Source of the DNA: Callaeas wilsoni
Taxonomy: Eukaryota; Chordata; Aves; Passeriformes; Callaeidae
DNA: 64,000 nucleotides
Assembly (NCBI GenBank): GCA_013398955.1
Contig: VWPU01004564.1
Coordinates: 62,001 to 126,000, forward strand
Reading direction: 5' to 3'
This document shows, piece by piece, positions 38,179-48,736 of this stretch; within the stretch, counting starts at the first letter, position 1, and each line of letters opens with the position of its first letter. The notes beneath the pieces were generated by a model. The model was not told where the DNA came from and made no database searches. It saw only the letters and a program-made list of their open reading frames with translations. The translations under genes and the position numbers were made by a program.

Positions 38179-39162
38179 ATTCCTGTTCCCTCCCCTGGTG
38201 TCTGTGATAAGAGGAGCAGTTGCTGAGGTCATGCAGTGGGGAGGTTCCTGCCCTTCCGGAGCCACTCCCTTGCCCCAGGTGTAGCAAAGGCGCTGAGGTT
38301 GCTGTAGTCACTCATCCCACCTGCCTCCTCCCACCTGCAGCACATTTGCCTCATTAAGCTCGTTAGATGAGCCCCACCTCATCCATTTGGGTCTTTTGCT
38401 GAGCCAGACAAGAGCAGGTTTACCCGGTACCAGAAGCACATGAGTCACACAGTCTCGCTGTAGCTCTTGTCTTGTGCAGCTCCCTCAGGAGGGGCAGGAG
38501 ATGCCTTGGAGAAGTTGTGTGCTTCCAGGCTGGGGTGCAGTGCATGGAACTGGAAGAAGAACATCCCAGAGACCTCCTACCAGGAGGAACCTGAAGGTGA
38601 GGAGCTTCCCTAGCGGTAAGGCACTGAACCTGTGCCTGGATCATGGGATGTTGCCACATCCCGGTGTTGTGGTGGGACAGCTCTGGCTGTACGTGGCCCC
38701 TGTCCTGGAAAAGCCCAGTGTGTGGGATCAGTTCCCAGAGCAGGTGGCAGAGACACCACGGGCTGTGTGCTCCCCTCAGCCCAGTGCCATCCCTGCTGCA
38801 GGGCATCTGCAGCACAGCCACCTCTTCCTCCTAAGCCCTGTCTCCAGAGACAGAGATGTTTGTCTTTGAAATCACAGATGTCCTACGGAATCTGTGTTGA
38901 CAAGGAAGCAGCGAGCTCCGGCAAGAGCTGACAGGCTCCAGAAGCATTACCTGTGTTTTATCTTCACACCAGCATGAGAAACTGTTCCCAGGAGTTTGGA
39001 AAGATGTGGCCTGAAGCAGTGGGACTGGGATGTCAAGGCGGGAGGGGAGCAGTGCATGGAGTGAGGGGAGGAGGGCTGAGGTGACACAGAGAGTTTCAGA
39101 CTGTTGGATAATGAGGCTTGGCTTAAGCAGAAATGGATGGAAGGACTGGCCTCAGGATCTCT

Positions 39163-39302
39163 TAGAATCAGGGAATGGTTTGGGTTGGAAGGGCCCTTGA
39201 AGATCATCTCATCCCACCCCCTGCCATGGGCAGGGACACCTCCCACCAGACCAGGTTGCTCCAAGCTCCATCCAGCCTGGCCTGGGACACTTCCAAGGAT
39301 GG
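39163..39302 (-). mobile_element. CR1 3' fragment
   Basis: gaatcagggaatggtttggg .. gccatgggcagggacacctc. Confidence 0.88.
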
Positions 39303-40204
39303 CTCTTCTGTCCTTCTAGTTTTGTTCTCCTGGACAAAACTAGAGCTCAACAACACTGCTGAGGCTAATCCACATCACACCTTCCTTCAGGAGTGGGGGA
39401 ACCCAGGCAGGCGAAGGAAAATGGTGCAGCAGTGTGGTGGCAGATCTTGTGTTACCCAAACGCAGCCCCTTGGAACCCAGACACTGAGCATCCTGGGAGC
39501 TGCAGTGCTCTGAGTCAGAAAAGCAGCAGTGAAGAGGCAGACAGTGGATCAGAAAAATGGCTTTTGTTGGTGTGTTGGAGAGGAGTTGCTCAGTGGTAAT
39601 TCATTGTGATGTGCAGGAACATGCTGGGGCCATGCTCGCCCAAGCACCACAGTCCTGACACTGCAATCCCAGCTGGCACAGCTGCCCCTGATGCCAAGGG
39701 GAGCCAGCCTGGAGCTGGGTGAGAGGTGCCTTCCTTTGGGTGCTGCTCCTCCAGGCTGTTTCTCAGAGCTGTCAAATAAGTTGTTCTTCCATGAAATATT
39801 ATAAGGGTTGGACTTGGGAAAAGCCCATCTGAGCGCAAACCTCTCTGCATCCATTTGGCCTGGCATGCAAGTGATGGGGAAGCTTTCATGCTACCACTCT
39901 CCAGTCCTCTCCCACCCCTGAGGCTTCCCCTGTGCCCTGAAGCTGCTGCAGTGGTGAGCCTGTGCTGGCAGCTATGCCAGGGCTAACGCTCGACTGCAGC
40001 TCGTGCTCTCCGGGGCTGGGGGAGGTCCGGAATGGCCCCGCACTGACGTGGATGTGCTGGCAGTGCCAGCAGCAGGCTGGGCGCGGGGAGGGCACAGACA
40101 CGTGCTGGTCTCACCGGTCTGGGATCGGGGCAGAGGCGGCAGCACAGGCACTCGTGGGTGTCAGCCCTTGCAGCAAGGCTGGGTAGGTGTCGGCTGCTCT
40201 GCTG

Positions 40205-40445
40205 TCAGCACCTGGAATCAGAGAGTGTCCCAGCTTGGAAGGGACCCACGGGGATCATTGAGTCCCACTCCTGGCCCTGCCCGGGACACCCCCAACAATC
40301 CCACCCTGTGCCTGAAAGCATTGTTCAAACACTCCTGGATCTCTGGCAGCCTTGGGGCCGTGCTCGTTCCCTGGAGAGCCTGTTCAGTGCACCACAACCC
40401 TTTGGGGGAAGAACCTTTTCCTGATATCCAACCGAACACAGCTCC
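40205..40445 (-). mobile_element. CR1 3' fragment
   Basis: gagtgtcccagcttggaagg .. cactcctggatctctggcag .. aaccttttcctgatatccaa. Confidence 0.85.
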
Positions 40446-40774
40446 AGCCGTTCCCTGGCTCCTGTCACCGGTCACAGAGCAGAGATAGGAGCTGTCCCTC
40501 AGGAGGAAGCTGCAGACTGCGATGAGCTTCCTGATGCCGCGGGATTGAAAGCAGCCCGGGCTGTTGGCTCACCAGCATGCCGGACCTGAGCCAGCCAGAG
40601 TTTCGCAGGGAGGGGCAGCCGCGCTCCGCTCCCTGCCCCACGGGCTTGTCGGCACAGGTCCCTGGGCAGCTTCGCCCCGGCGGTGCCCGCCTGGCCGAGT
40701 GTCCGGCTGCGGCCGTGGCAGCTGCCCGGGCTGTGCGCGGGGCCGGGGCGGCCCTTTGTGCTCGGTGGGCGAGC

Positions 40775-41255
40775 GGCGTCGGGGTCGCGGTGTGTGCGGG
40801 GGTCGCGGTGTGTGCGGGGGTCGCGGTGTATGCGGGGGTCGTGCTATGTGCGGGGGCAATGGTGTGTGCGGGGGCCGGGGGGGGGGGGGGGGCAGGGGGG
40901 CGTGTGGGGGCAGGGGGGGGGTCGCGGGGGGCGGGGGGGGAGTGGGGGGGGGGGGGGGGGGGGGCGCGGGGGGGGGGGGGGGCGGGGGGGCGGTGCTGTG
41001 TGCGGGGGCCGGTGCTGTGTGCGGGGGCCGTGCTGTGTGCGGGGCCCGGTGCTATGTGCGGGGGCCATGGTGTGTGCGGGGCCCGGTGCTGTGTCGCTAT
41101 GTGCGGGGGCCGGTGCTGTGTGCGGGGGCCGTGCTGTGTGCGGGGCCCGGTGCTATGTGCGGGGGCCATGGTGTGTGCGGGGCCCGGTGCTGTGTGCGGG
41201 GCCGGGCAGTGTGCGGGGCCGTGCAGTGTGCCGCTGTGTGCGGGGCCCGGCCGGG
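40775..41255. repeat. G-rich minisatellite with long G-runs
   Basis: Imperfect units of tgtgcgggggccggtgct type (12-20 bp) surround a core (40867-40992) of nearly pure G with runs up to about 18. CpG is frequent across the array and its left flank. Confidence 0.93.
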
Positions 41256-41771
41256 CGGGCGGCTCTCCATTGTCAGCGTGTCAGGTCAGCTTTGCATTGT
41301 CTGCTCAAGCTGCTGGATGCAGCTCCCCTGACTGGCGTGTGCAGCTTGCAGCCCCAGCCTGCCTGAGCCTTGGGAAGCTGCTCTATGCAAATGGAAAAGT
41401 AAAAACCCCCAATTTCCCCATGGCAGGCAGGGAGGAGTGCATGGTATGGGGCTGGTGGGGGTTTTTCCTGTGGAACAATGCAGTGCTTGCTCCAACCGTG
41501 GGCTCCTTTTGCCTTGGAGTTACTAATTTTCCTGCTTGAGACACTGTCCTATGTGTTTTCCAACTACTGATTCAGCAGAACAATTTTTTTCTCCCCTAAC
41601 TGCTCTCTACAAACAGCAAAATCCAGGATCTCCTGACCCCTGGACAGCTGTCCCAGTGCAGGAAGTGAATTCCAAAGCTCCAAACAGCAATAACCCACCA
41701 GCCCACCTCGTGCCAGGGTGAGGGTCCTACCTGTGCAGGTGTCTGACTGTCCCTCTTTGTCTCTCTTCCAG

Positions 41772-41896
41772 CCCCTTCTGCCGTGTCCATCATGCACCAG
41801 GTGAGCCGCACCGTGGACAGCATCACGCTCTCCTGGTCCCAGCCTGACCAGCCCAACGGAGTCATCCTGGACTATGAGCTGCAGTATTACGAGAAG
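41772..41896 (+). CDS. EPHB2: EPHB2 exon 6: fibronectin III domain 2, first half
   Basis: 125 nt, phase 1 in and phase 0 out, residues 164-205. Reads PSAVSIMHQVSRTVDSITLSW then QPDQPNGVILDYELQYYEK, the A-C strands of the second FN3 repeat. The sequence is essentially that of mammalian EPHB2. Acceptor ctcttccag, donor gtactg. The donor lacks the usual purine-rich +3 to +5 (gtaag) match and so is somewhat weak, but the reading frame joins exactly to the next exon (YEK-DLSEL). Confidence 0.97.
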
Positions 41897-43100
41897 GTAC
41901 TGAGGGACCTTGGCAGGGGTCCCGCACAGGTTTTGGGGAGAGGAGGGGGTGCAAACTTCACTTAAGGGCGTGCATTGGTTGGTCAGTAGGAGACTTCTCT
42001 TGCTGCATTTGATCACGGGGGTGACAGTGGCCATCAATCCTTCTGGGTCCATTGATGGTTCCAGTGGCCCAAGTGCAGAAAATCTGCTGGTCATTCAGGA
42101 GCTTCTCCTGTCACCTCCACAGCACTGGTGGCAAGTGGACCCATTGCAGGGAGAGCAGGATAGCCTAGGTCCAGGGTCTAATTTTTCCTTTTCATGTGCT
42201 GGGGCATCAGTAGGAAATGGGAGTCACAGGAAACATCCAGTCCCAGGCTGGAGCACACTCAGTGGGTGTCCAGTCTTGGAGATTTTGTGGAGTGCTGTCC
42301 ATGGGTGCATTTACAGAAGAGGTGAGTTTGGCATCTCTTTAGCATCCTGAGCCCAGATGTACAGGGAGAAGGTGTCCCATGCTCCCATGGAGGATCCACA
42401 CTGCGCTATGGAGTTAGTGTGAAAGGGTCCTGCAGCTCTGGCTCTTTCATCCCTCCATGGGATGAAAAGGAGAGGAACCTGCTCCCTCCATGACCTCCCT
42501 GTCCAACAAGCAGAGAGATTTCAGTCTGGACTGTGCCAGAGTGCCAGCATCCCACCATCCCTCAGCTCAAAGACCTGAGGACCATGTGAAGGTTGGTCCC
42601 AGGATCTGCCATGCCCTACCAGGCTGAACTTCATCTGTGCAGCCCAGGGGAGGTGGGGAGCAGGAGACTTCTCCTTCCAGGAATCTGCCCCCTTGCACAA
42701 GAGCTTATAAACTATACATTATAAATTGCAAACTAACTAATTAAAAAGCTTTATGATTAAATGGAACTGAAAATATTTTTCCCAGCAGTTGCCGGAAGAA
42801 ATGATTAATCCCCCCCACTGCCTGCCTGTGACCTATTTTCTCATCACCAAGAGCCAGAGGGAGAATGGGGAGGAGGGAGGGCTCCTTTGTAAGCTGTTAA
42901 ATAGGTCCTGACCTATATTGCATAAATCACAGCCATTTATTTTGACCCTTGGAAATGATCCCAGAATACGTGGCAAGATGGATGAGTAGATAACAAGACA
43001 GATCTGGGAAGCAAGAGGGCTTCTTTCCCTGGGGACCCTCAGTGTAGAGGCAGAAGATCTCAGGAAGTTCATTCTCCTCCTCTGACTTTATCTTAGCCTG

Positions 43101-43109
43101 CCTTTCTTC

Positions 43110-43140
<31 letters not shown>

Positions 43141-43141
43141 T
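43101..43141. repeat. (CTTT)n microsatellite
   Basis: About ten cttt units with one interruption at the left end. Confidence 0.95.
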
Positions 43142-43375
43142 GGGGGAGGCTGTAAATAAAGGGAATTTTTGTCTAAGAAAGTGGTGCTGCTGTTGGTGGC
43201 CAGTCTTTGCAGGCAGTCCCATCTGCCTGTCCCATTGTCAGAGTTAGGGCACAGCATGTCCCTGGTGATGGGGACAAGTGGCCCCCCTCTGAGCCAGTGC
43301 TGTTTGTGGAGCACTAAGCCTGGCACAGAGGGCAGAACTGGGCTGAGGTTCTCCCTGTCCTGGTATTCCAGAGAA

Positions 43376-43925
43376 CCATGGAATCATCCCAGAATGGTTG
43401 AGCTTGGAAGAGTCCTTAAAGCTCATCCAGTCCCTCCCCTGCCATGGGCAGGGACACCTTCCTCTATCCCAGGGTGCTCCAAGCCCCAGTCAGCCTGGCC
43501 TTGGACACTGCCAGAGATCCAGGGACAGCCACAGCTTCCTTTGGCACCCTGTGCCAGGGCCTCACCACCCTTACAGGGAACAATTCCTTCCCAAGATCCC
43601 ATCTATCCCTGCCCTCTGGCAGTGAGAAGCCATTCCCCCTTGTCCTTGTCCCTCCATCCCTTGACCCCAGTCCCTCTCCAGCTCTCCTGGAGCCCCTTTA
43701 GGCCCTGGACGGAGCTCTGAGCTCTCCCTGGAGCCTTCGCCTCCCCAGGAGAACACCCCCAGCTCTCCCAGCCTGGCTCCAGAGCAGAGGGGCTCCAGCC
43801 CTTGGAGCATCACTGTGGCCTCCTCTGGACTTGTTCTAACACTTCCACATCGTTCCTGTGCTGGGATCTCAGATCTGGGGGCAGCTCTGCAGGGGCCTCT
43901 CACCAGAGGAGGGCACAGCAGCAGA
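43376..43925 (-). mobile_element. CR1 fragment, ~0.55 kb
   Basis: catggaatcatcccagaatgg .. gcagggacaccttcctctat .. gagaacacccccagctctcc. Confidence 0.9.
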
Positions 43926-45112
43926 GTCATTTGAACCCCATGGGACCCTTTTTTTCTGCTGGTTCTTGGTTTGAAGAAGGCCCAGCTCTATCTCCCCAGC
44001 CCTGATGTTTGTATGTGCACAGGGACACTCGATTCTGCTCTGGCTGCTGGGCACAGCTGAGTCCCAGCTTAGTGCAGCCATTGCAATGCTGAGTTTTGCA
44101 ATCAAAAGCCATTTACTGGGTCCCTGGGAACAATCCCAAAATGCAGGGCTTTGGCTCTGCCATGCTCTTCCCCTGCTTCCCATCAATCCAGCAGCTGGAT
44201 GTGGTGTGTGACACATCCCAGGTGTGTTCTCACTCCGCTGCCAGTCTGCGCAGAGGTGATTTCCTTCCAAATATTTCATTACAAACTGTCCCATGTGCTT
44301 CTGAATGCTCAGCAAAGATCTCTGGAGCTGGTTAAGTTGTTTCTGGTGGAATTTTTTTTTTTCCCAGTAGAAAATTATATTTTATTTTCATGAAAACAGC
44401 TCAAATGAAGAATAGCAGCATACACATTGTGTATAGAAAGCACCTTGGCTCTTCATTTTTAATAGATTCTTTTCTATATAAAGACATAAATTAAATTTAA
44501 AAAAATAAAGAATTTATTTTAGCCTTGACAGAAAAGAACTGTTCACAATATCTGAAACAAAGGTGTATTTTTGTTTCCCTTTCACAGATTATTTATAACA
44601 CTGCTATTCTTAGATGCCATTAAAAATGCCTGTACAAAGGCAACATTATGAGTTTCTTTCACGTGGAGTTGGAGCAAATCTGCACAGAATTTTGCACAAA
44701 CACTGCCTGACGTGGCTGCTGTCTGCAGCCCTCACCTTAATGTGTTTTTTTTCACTTCCAAGAGGCACCTGCCAACCTCTGCCTTATTAAAAAAGTCTGT
44801 GTTGTCTTCATTTAGAAAGGGCGTAGCAGTTTTTATCCAAAGTTGCCGAACTCATCCGGAGTGTGGGAACTGGAGACCCACTGCAGTGTCAGGCACTGCA
44901 AAGAGTAATTAGCCCTCCTCGTTACGCAAAATGATTGGGTTTGATGATGCTCAAAGTCACCCATTTTGTAATTGTTTGAAGACATTCAGCCCAATTTGGT
45001 CACCAGTGCAAGATTTTAGGAGGCAAAGGAGCCCTTTGATGTCTCCAGACAGTGCTGGAGAAGGGGCATGGGCTGGGCGGGGGATGAAGGGTGGGGAGAG
45101 GTGACCTGTGAA

Positions 45113-45152
45113 GGTGGATGTGGAGGTGGAAGTGGAGGTGGAGGTGGAAGTA
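45113..45152. repeat. (GTGGAG/GTGGAA)n
   Basis: Short imperfect hexamer array. Confidence 0.8.
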
Positions 45153-45267
45153 GAGCCCTCCTGGTGCCCAGGAGCTTCTGGCCAGAGCCCAGCACCCCCA
45201 GGACAGGGTGTCCCAGGGCTTGGACCAAGGATGCTGGAGGTGCTGCTCCTGGGCTGACTCAGGGAAC

Positions 45268-45352
45268 GTCCCTGCCCATGTCAGGGGGTTGGAACAAGGT
45301 GGTCTTTAAGGTCCCTTCCAACCCAAACCATCCTGGGATTCCATGATTCTCT
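45268..45352 (+). mobile_element. CR1 3' tail
   Basis: gtccctgcccatgtcagggg .. cccttccaacccaaaccatcc, with ccatgattctc at the end. Confidence 0.85.
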
Positions 45353-45614
45353 GGGTTTTTGGACTCTGTCCTGCAGTGTTGGACACCAGAATCCCCAAAG
45401 CTGCTGCCTGGTGTTTCCCACCTGTCCTGGGGGGGGCTGCCCCTTCACCCAGTGCCCCCCAAACCCTTGGAGGGGGCTCTGTCCCAAGAAAACTGTGAGT
45501 TCAAGGAGATGGAGAAGAAACCCTGCCAGGGAGCCCTGGGACAGCCTACCTGCACTCCCAGCCCCTGCCCAGGGCCACTGAGTACAGAACTCGGTTGGTT
45601 TGGGGGAGGCATTC

Positions 45615-45880
45615 AAACAGCCAGAGAATATTCAGAGAATAATTCAAGTTGGAAAAGCCCTCCAAGATCAGTCAGTCCAACCTTCACTCCGATGCCCACC
45701 AAGCCACATTGCCAAGTGCAACATCTCATTTTTTGAACACTTCCAGGAACGGGGACTCCACCGCTGCCCTGGGCAGCCTGTGCCAATCCCTGAAAACCCT
45801 TTTAGTGAAGAAATTTTTCCTTATATCTAGCTTGCACTTGCCTTGGCACAACTTGAGGCCACTTCCCCTTGTCCCATTTG
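45615..45880 (-). mobile_element. CR1 3' fragment, second subfamily
   Basis: gagaataattcaagttggaa .. aggaacggggactccaccgc .. gtgaagaaatttttccttat. Confidence 0.85.
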
Positions 45881-47479
45881 ATGGGATACCTGGCTGGGGG
45901 CACAAATGTTCTGGAGCTGTCCCCACAAGTGGTGGATCCCTATGAGGGCCCGGGTGCTGTGGATCCCACAGACGCAGCCCCAGCGTGGCTGGCAGGACCC
46001 TGCTCCCACACATGGGCATCCCAAAATGCAGCTGTGTGATGGCTTGGCACCCGGCCCTGGCACGGCTGTGTCCTGCTATGTTTGCCCCCAGGGCCGTGGC
46101 AGATAGCACTGTGCAGGCTCACGGGAACTCTGCCAGATTCACTCAGCTGACTTTTTTTTTTCTTGGCTTTTTACTTTTAATTTTTTTTTAAAATGCGACT
46201 TTTTATAAGCAATTTTTGTAAATCCTTTGGGTGTCTCACAGCCTACCCATGTTTCAAGAGACTCTTTCTGTGTTGATCAGGCTTTGCTTTCAGCTTCAGT
46301 TTGACTCGTGGGAAGGGGAACCAGATGAGGACTCAAAATCAAAGCAGTGTGTTATTTTGAATTAGAATTTCCAAACTCAAAATCAGCAGGAAAAAAAAAA
46401 CCAAACACCACAAAGTTCTGCTTGGACTTGGGCTTTAAACCACCTGGGATGCACTGGAGGAGCCCAGAGAGGTGAAAGGGGAGCAGTGTTTGAGGTGCAT
46501 GTGCAGGTTCTGGAGAGGTGATGCCAAGGAGAAAGAACAGGTTTGATAACGGAGGGTGGAGAGGTGTAAATGCTTTTTCCTTGTGGTCTGGGATTAAAGA
46601 GAGCACATCACAAGCACACCTTCCTCAGCCAGGCAGACATCAATTTCCCAGGCTATCAACCACTTTGTAGGCTTGGCCATTACATTCCATTTAAAGTCCT
46701 CCAGGAGCAGGGATGAGGTTCTCCAAAAGAGTTGGACAAATCATTTTAAAAAAACTGTGTTGTTAGAGCCCTCCAAGGGCCTGAGAGGATTCATCCAAGT
46801 CCTTGAGCTCTAAAACTGTAAACATTTCCTGACCTATTTCTCTCCTGGCCTGCCTGGGAAAGGCATCTGCACCAGTGTGGGACTGCTCCAGTTCTCAGCT
46901 ACTAAACTGCAGACAAGGGGCAGAACAAAAGTTTGGAAATAGTCTCATTATCACTTTGAAATTGCTCTTGAGGTCCCCAGCCTCGGAAACTTGGCCGTGG
47001 TCCCTGGAGAAGCAGGCCCTGGGCAGTGGGGTGGGAGCAGAATTTCTCCTGAGGTCCAAAATCCAGTGTTCAGGTGGGCTTTACCTCATGGCAAAGGGAG
47101 ACGGGAGATGGGGAAGAGCAAACGGAGTGTGCTGAGGCTGGATAAGGCACAGCAGGAGGGGGCGGGGGAGGAGGAAAGTGCAAGAGAAAGGCACAGAAGA
47201 GGGAAGAAGTTCCCATCTCCATTGACCTCAAGGCTTAGAGAAGCAACGTGAGTTTTCCAGCTACTGCCTTCTTTAGAGCCTTTCCTGAGAGGTGCTGAAT
47301 AGCCCAGGGATATCCATACTCACATCCCTGAGTCTGTGTCTCCCTGCCAGGAGGAAAGACCTGTTTGTTCAGACCATGGTGGTCTCTCCACCCTGGTCCT
47401 CTGCCCTCCCTCCTTCCAGAAGCGCAACGCCTGATTCTGGACTGACTTTTCTGATGACGGATTTGTGTTTTCTCGGCAG

Positions 47480-47642
47480 GATCTGAGCGAGTTGAACTCG
47501 ACCACAGTGAAGAGCCCCACCAACACCGTGGCGGTGCAGAACCTCAAGGCTGGCACCATCTACGTGTTCCAGGTGCGGGCGCGCACCGTGGCCGGGTACG
47601 GCCGCTACAGTGGGAAGATGTATTTCCAGACCATGACTGAAG
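47480..47642 (+). CDS. EPHB2: EPHB2 exon 7: fibronectin III domain 2, second half
   Basis: 163 nt, phase 0 in and phase 1 out, residues 206-259. Encodes DLSELNSTTVKSPTNTV, then LKAGTIYVFQVRARTVAGYG and RYSGKMYFQTMTE, which completes FN3-2 (E-G strands). The NST in the first strand is a potential N-glycosylation site. Acceptor tctcggcag, donor gtgagt. The block from SPTNTV to the exon end is strongly conserved; the first dozen residues differ from the mammalian sequence I recall (ELSEYNATAIK). Confidence 0.97.
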
Positions 47643-48394
47643 GTGAGTGCAGCTGCCTCTGTAGAGGTGGCTCAGCATCTAGGGAGACGTGGAGATAGAC
47701 GTGCAGCTGGTCCCCTTGCTGTCAGTCCCTTCAAGGGTGTGTTGACAAATCACATTCAGGACCTGGAGGGAGGCCTGGGTGCGTGGTCCATGCAGGGAAG
47801 GCCCCAGTTTGTGCCCAGCTTTCCTCTTGTGGGGATGTGTCTGCTCAGCTGGATGTAGAGGAAGCAAAATTTATGTTTTCTACCTGCACAGCTGCTGATG
47901 ACAAACGCAGAGCCATGTCTTAATTTTCTAAATCCGTGCTGCTAAATAAAACAGGCCAAGCCAGTTTTCTGGCCCTGGGGCCGAGGACAAGACACAGCAC
48001 GCGTCCGCAGGACTAAACTTTCCTCCCGAAAGGAATAGCTCCATCCAACCTTCCTTTTGGGACACATCTCCCAACCAGAGGGAGGTCTTGACTGCCCCAG
48101 ACCAAAGCCATGCCAGGAATGAAACATGGCCCATGCTCAGGGCCGTGCTCTGACTTTGATGACCTTGTGGGCGTCCGCAGGACTAAACTTTCCTCCCGAA
48201 AGGAATCACTCCATCCAACCTTCCTTCTGGGACACATCCCCCCAACCAGAGGGGGGTCTTGACTGTCCCAGACCAAAGCCATGCCAGGAATGAAACATGG
48301 CCCATGCTCAGGGCCGTGCTCTGACTTTGATGACCTCGTGAGCGATGGCGCATCCCGTGCCACAGTAACCCGTTCCCTTTTCCCTGCGTGGCAG
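47643..48394 (+). other. EPHB2 intron 7 (752 bp) with tandem duplication
   Basis: Intron between FN3-2 and transmembrane exons. Nearly half is a 170-bp tandem duplication (48001-48341) listed separately. The remaining sequence shows no recognised repeat. Acceptor region cttttccctgcgtggcag. Confidence 0.9.
48001..48341. repeat. 170-bp tandem duplication
   Basis: Two adjacent copies, 48001-48170 and 48171-48341, both starting gcgtccgcaggactaaac and ending near gatgacctcgtg/gatgaccttgtg. They differ at only a handful of positions (for example aatagctcc versus aatcactcc, and one extra c in the second copy's ccccc run). The second copy ends about 50 bp before the acceptor of the transmembrane exon. 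Confidence 0.95.
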
Positions 48395-48503
48395 CCGAGT
48401 ACCAGACCAGCGTGCAGGAGAAGCTGCCGCTCATCATCGGCTCCTCGGCGGCCGGGCTGGTGTTCCTCATCGCCGTGGTGGTCATCGGCATCGTGTGCAA
48501 CAG
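48395..48503 (+). CDS. EPHB2: EPHB2 exon 8: transmembrane segment
   Basis: 109 nt, phase 1 in and phase 2 out, residues 260-295 plus a split Arg. Encodes EYQTSVQEKLP followed by about 23 uncharged residues (272-294, LIIGSS then AAGLVFLIAVVVIGIVC) ending at Asn and Arg: a typical single membrane helix with a positive stop-transfer sequence supplied by the next exon. Donor gtaggg; the intron stop codon tag lies in frame right at the junction, so splicing is required here. Codon third positions are almost all G or C. Confidence 0.97.
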
Positions 48504-48668
48504 GTAGGGCAGGCTGAGACACACCCGGGCCGGGGCAGGGCGTGGGCACCGGGGGCAGGGCAGGCCGGGGGTGGCACGGGGAGGGGACAGAGGTGGCACG
48601 GTGAGGGGACAGAGGTGGCACGGCCCTCGAGGGGCCCATGCTGTGCTCAGGTCTCCGTTCCCTTCCAG
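48504..48668 (+). other. EPHB2 intron 8 (165 bp)
   Basis: Very short GC-rich intron. It contains 2.5 copies of a 22-bp unit (ggtggcacgg-gaggggacaga) at 48570-48623. The acceptor is a tandem cagaag (NAGNAG) site. Confidence 0.92.
48570..48623. repeat. 22-bp minisatellite in intron 8
   Basis: 2.5 units of ggtggcacgg-gaggggacaga. Confidence 0.9.
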
Positions 48669-48736
48669 AAGACGGGGCTTCGAGCGGGCCGACTCGGAGT
48701 ACACGGACAAGCTGCAGCACTACACCAGCGGCCACA
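48669..48736 (+). CDS. EPHB2: EPHB2 exon 9: juxtamembrane start
   Basis: 68 nt with the upstream acceptor (residue 296 split, 297-318, 319 split). Encodes RRRGFERADSEYTDKLQHYTSGH, the basic stop-transfer anchor and start of the juxtamembrane segment. The acceptor is ccagaag: use of the first AG gives three Arg, use of the second (exon starting at 48672, 65 nt) gives two. Human EPHB2 proteins are known in forms that differ by one Arg here, as I recall. Donor gtacgt is followed immediately by a G/C palindrome (48744-48772). Confidence 0.96.

Larger units (their letters stand above)
22132..41771 (+). other. EPHB2 intron 5 (19.6 kb)
   Basis: Contains no supported exon of another gene. It holds a probable ERV LTR, about 15 recognisable CR1 fragments, the purine-only microsatellite at 24.4 kb and the G-rich minisatellite at 40.7-41.25 kb. 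Long stretches between these (for example 22.8-24.3, 25.1-26.2, 27.8-29.4, 29.9-32.9, 34.0-35.9, 38.2-39.1 kb) show nothing I can assign. Confidence 0.85.
41897..47479 (+). other. EPHB2 intron 6 (5.6 kb)
   Basis: Holds CR1 copies at 43376-43925, 45268-45352 and 45615-45880, a CTTT microsatellite at 43101 and two AT-rich, repeat-poor stretches (about 42690-42990 and 44370-45010) that look unlike the surrounding sequence. No other gene seen. Confidence 0.85.

Noticed and set aside
40465..41331. Long open frames on both strands (up to 255 codons) rich in Gly/Cys/Ala or Pro/His/Ala
   Set aside because: They are translations of the G-rich minisatellite; open in several frames at once.
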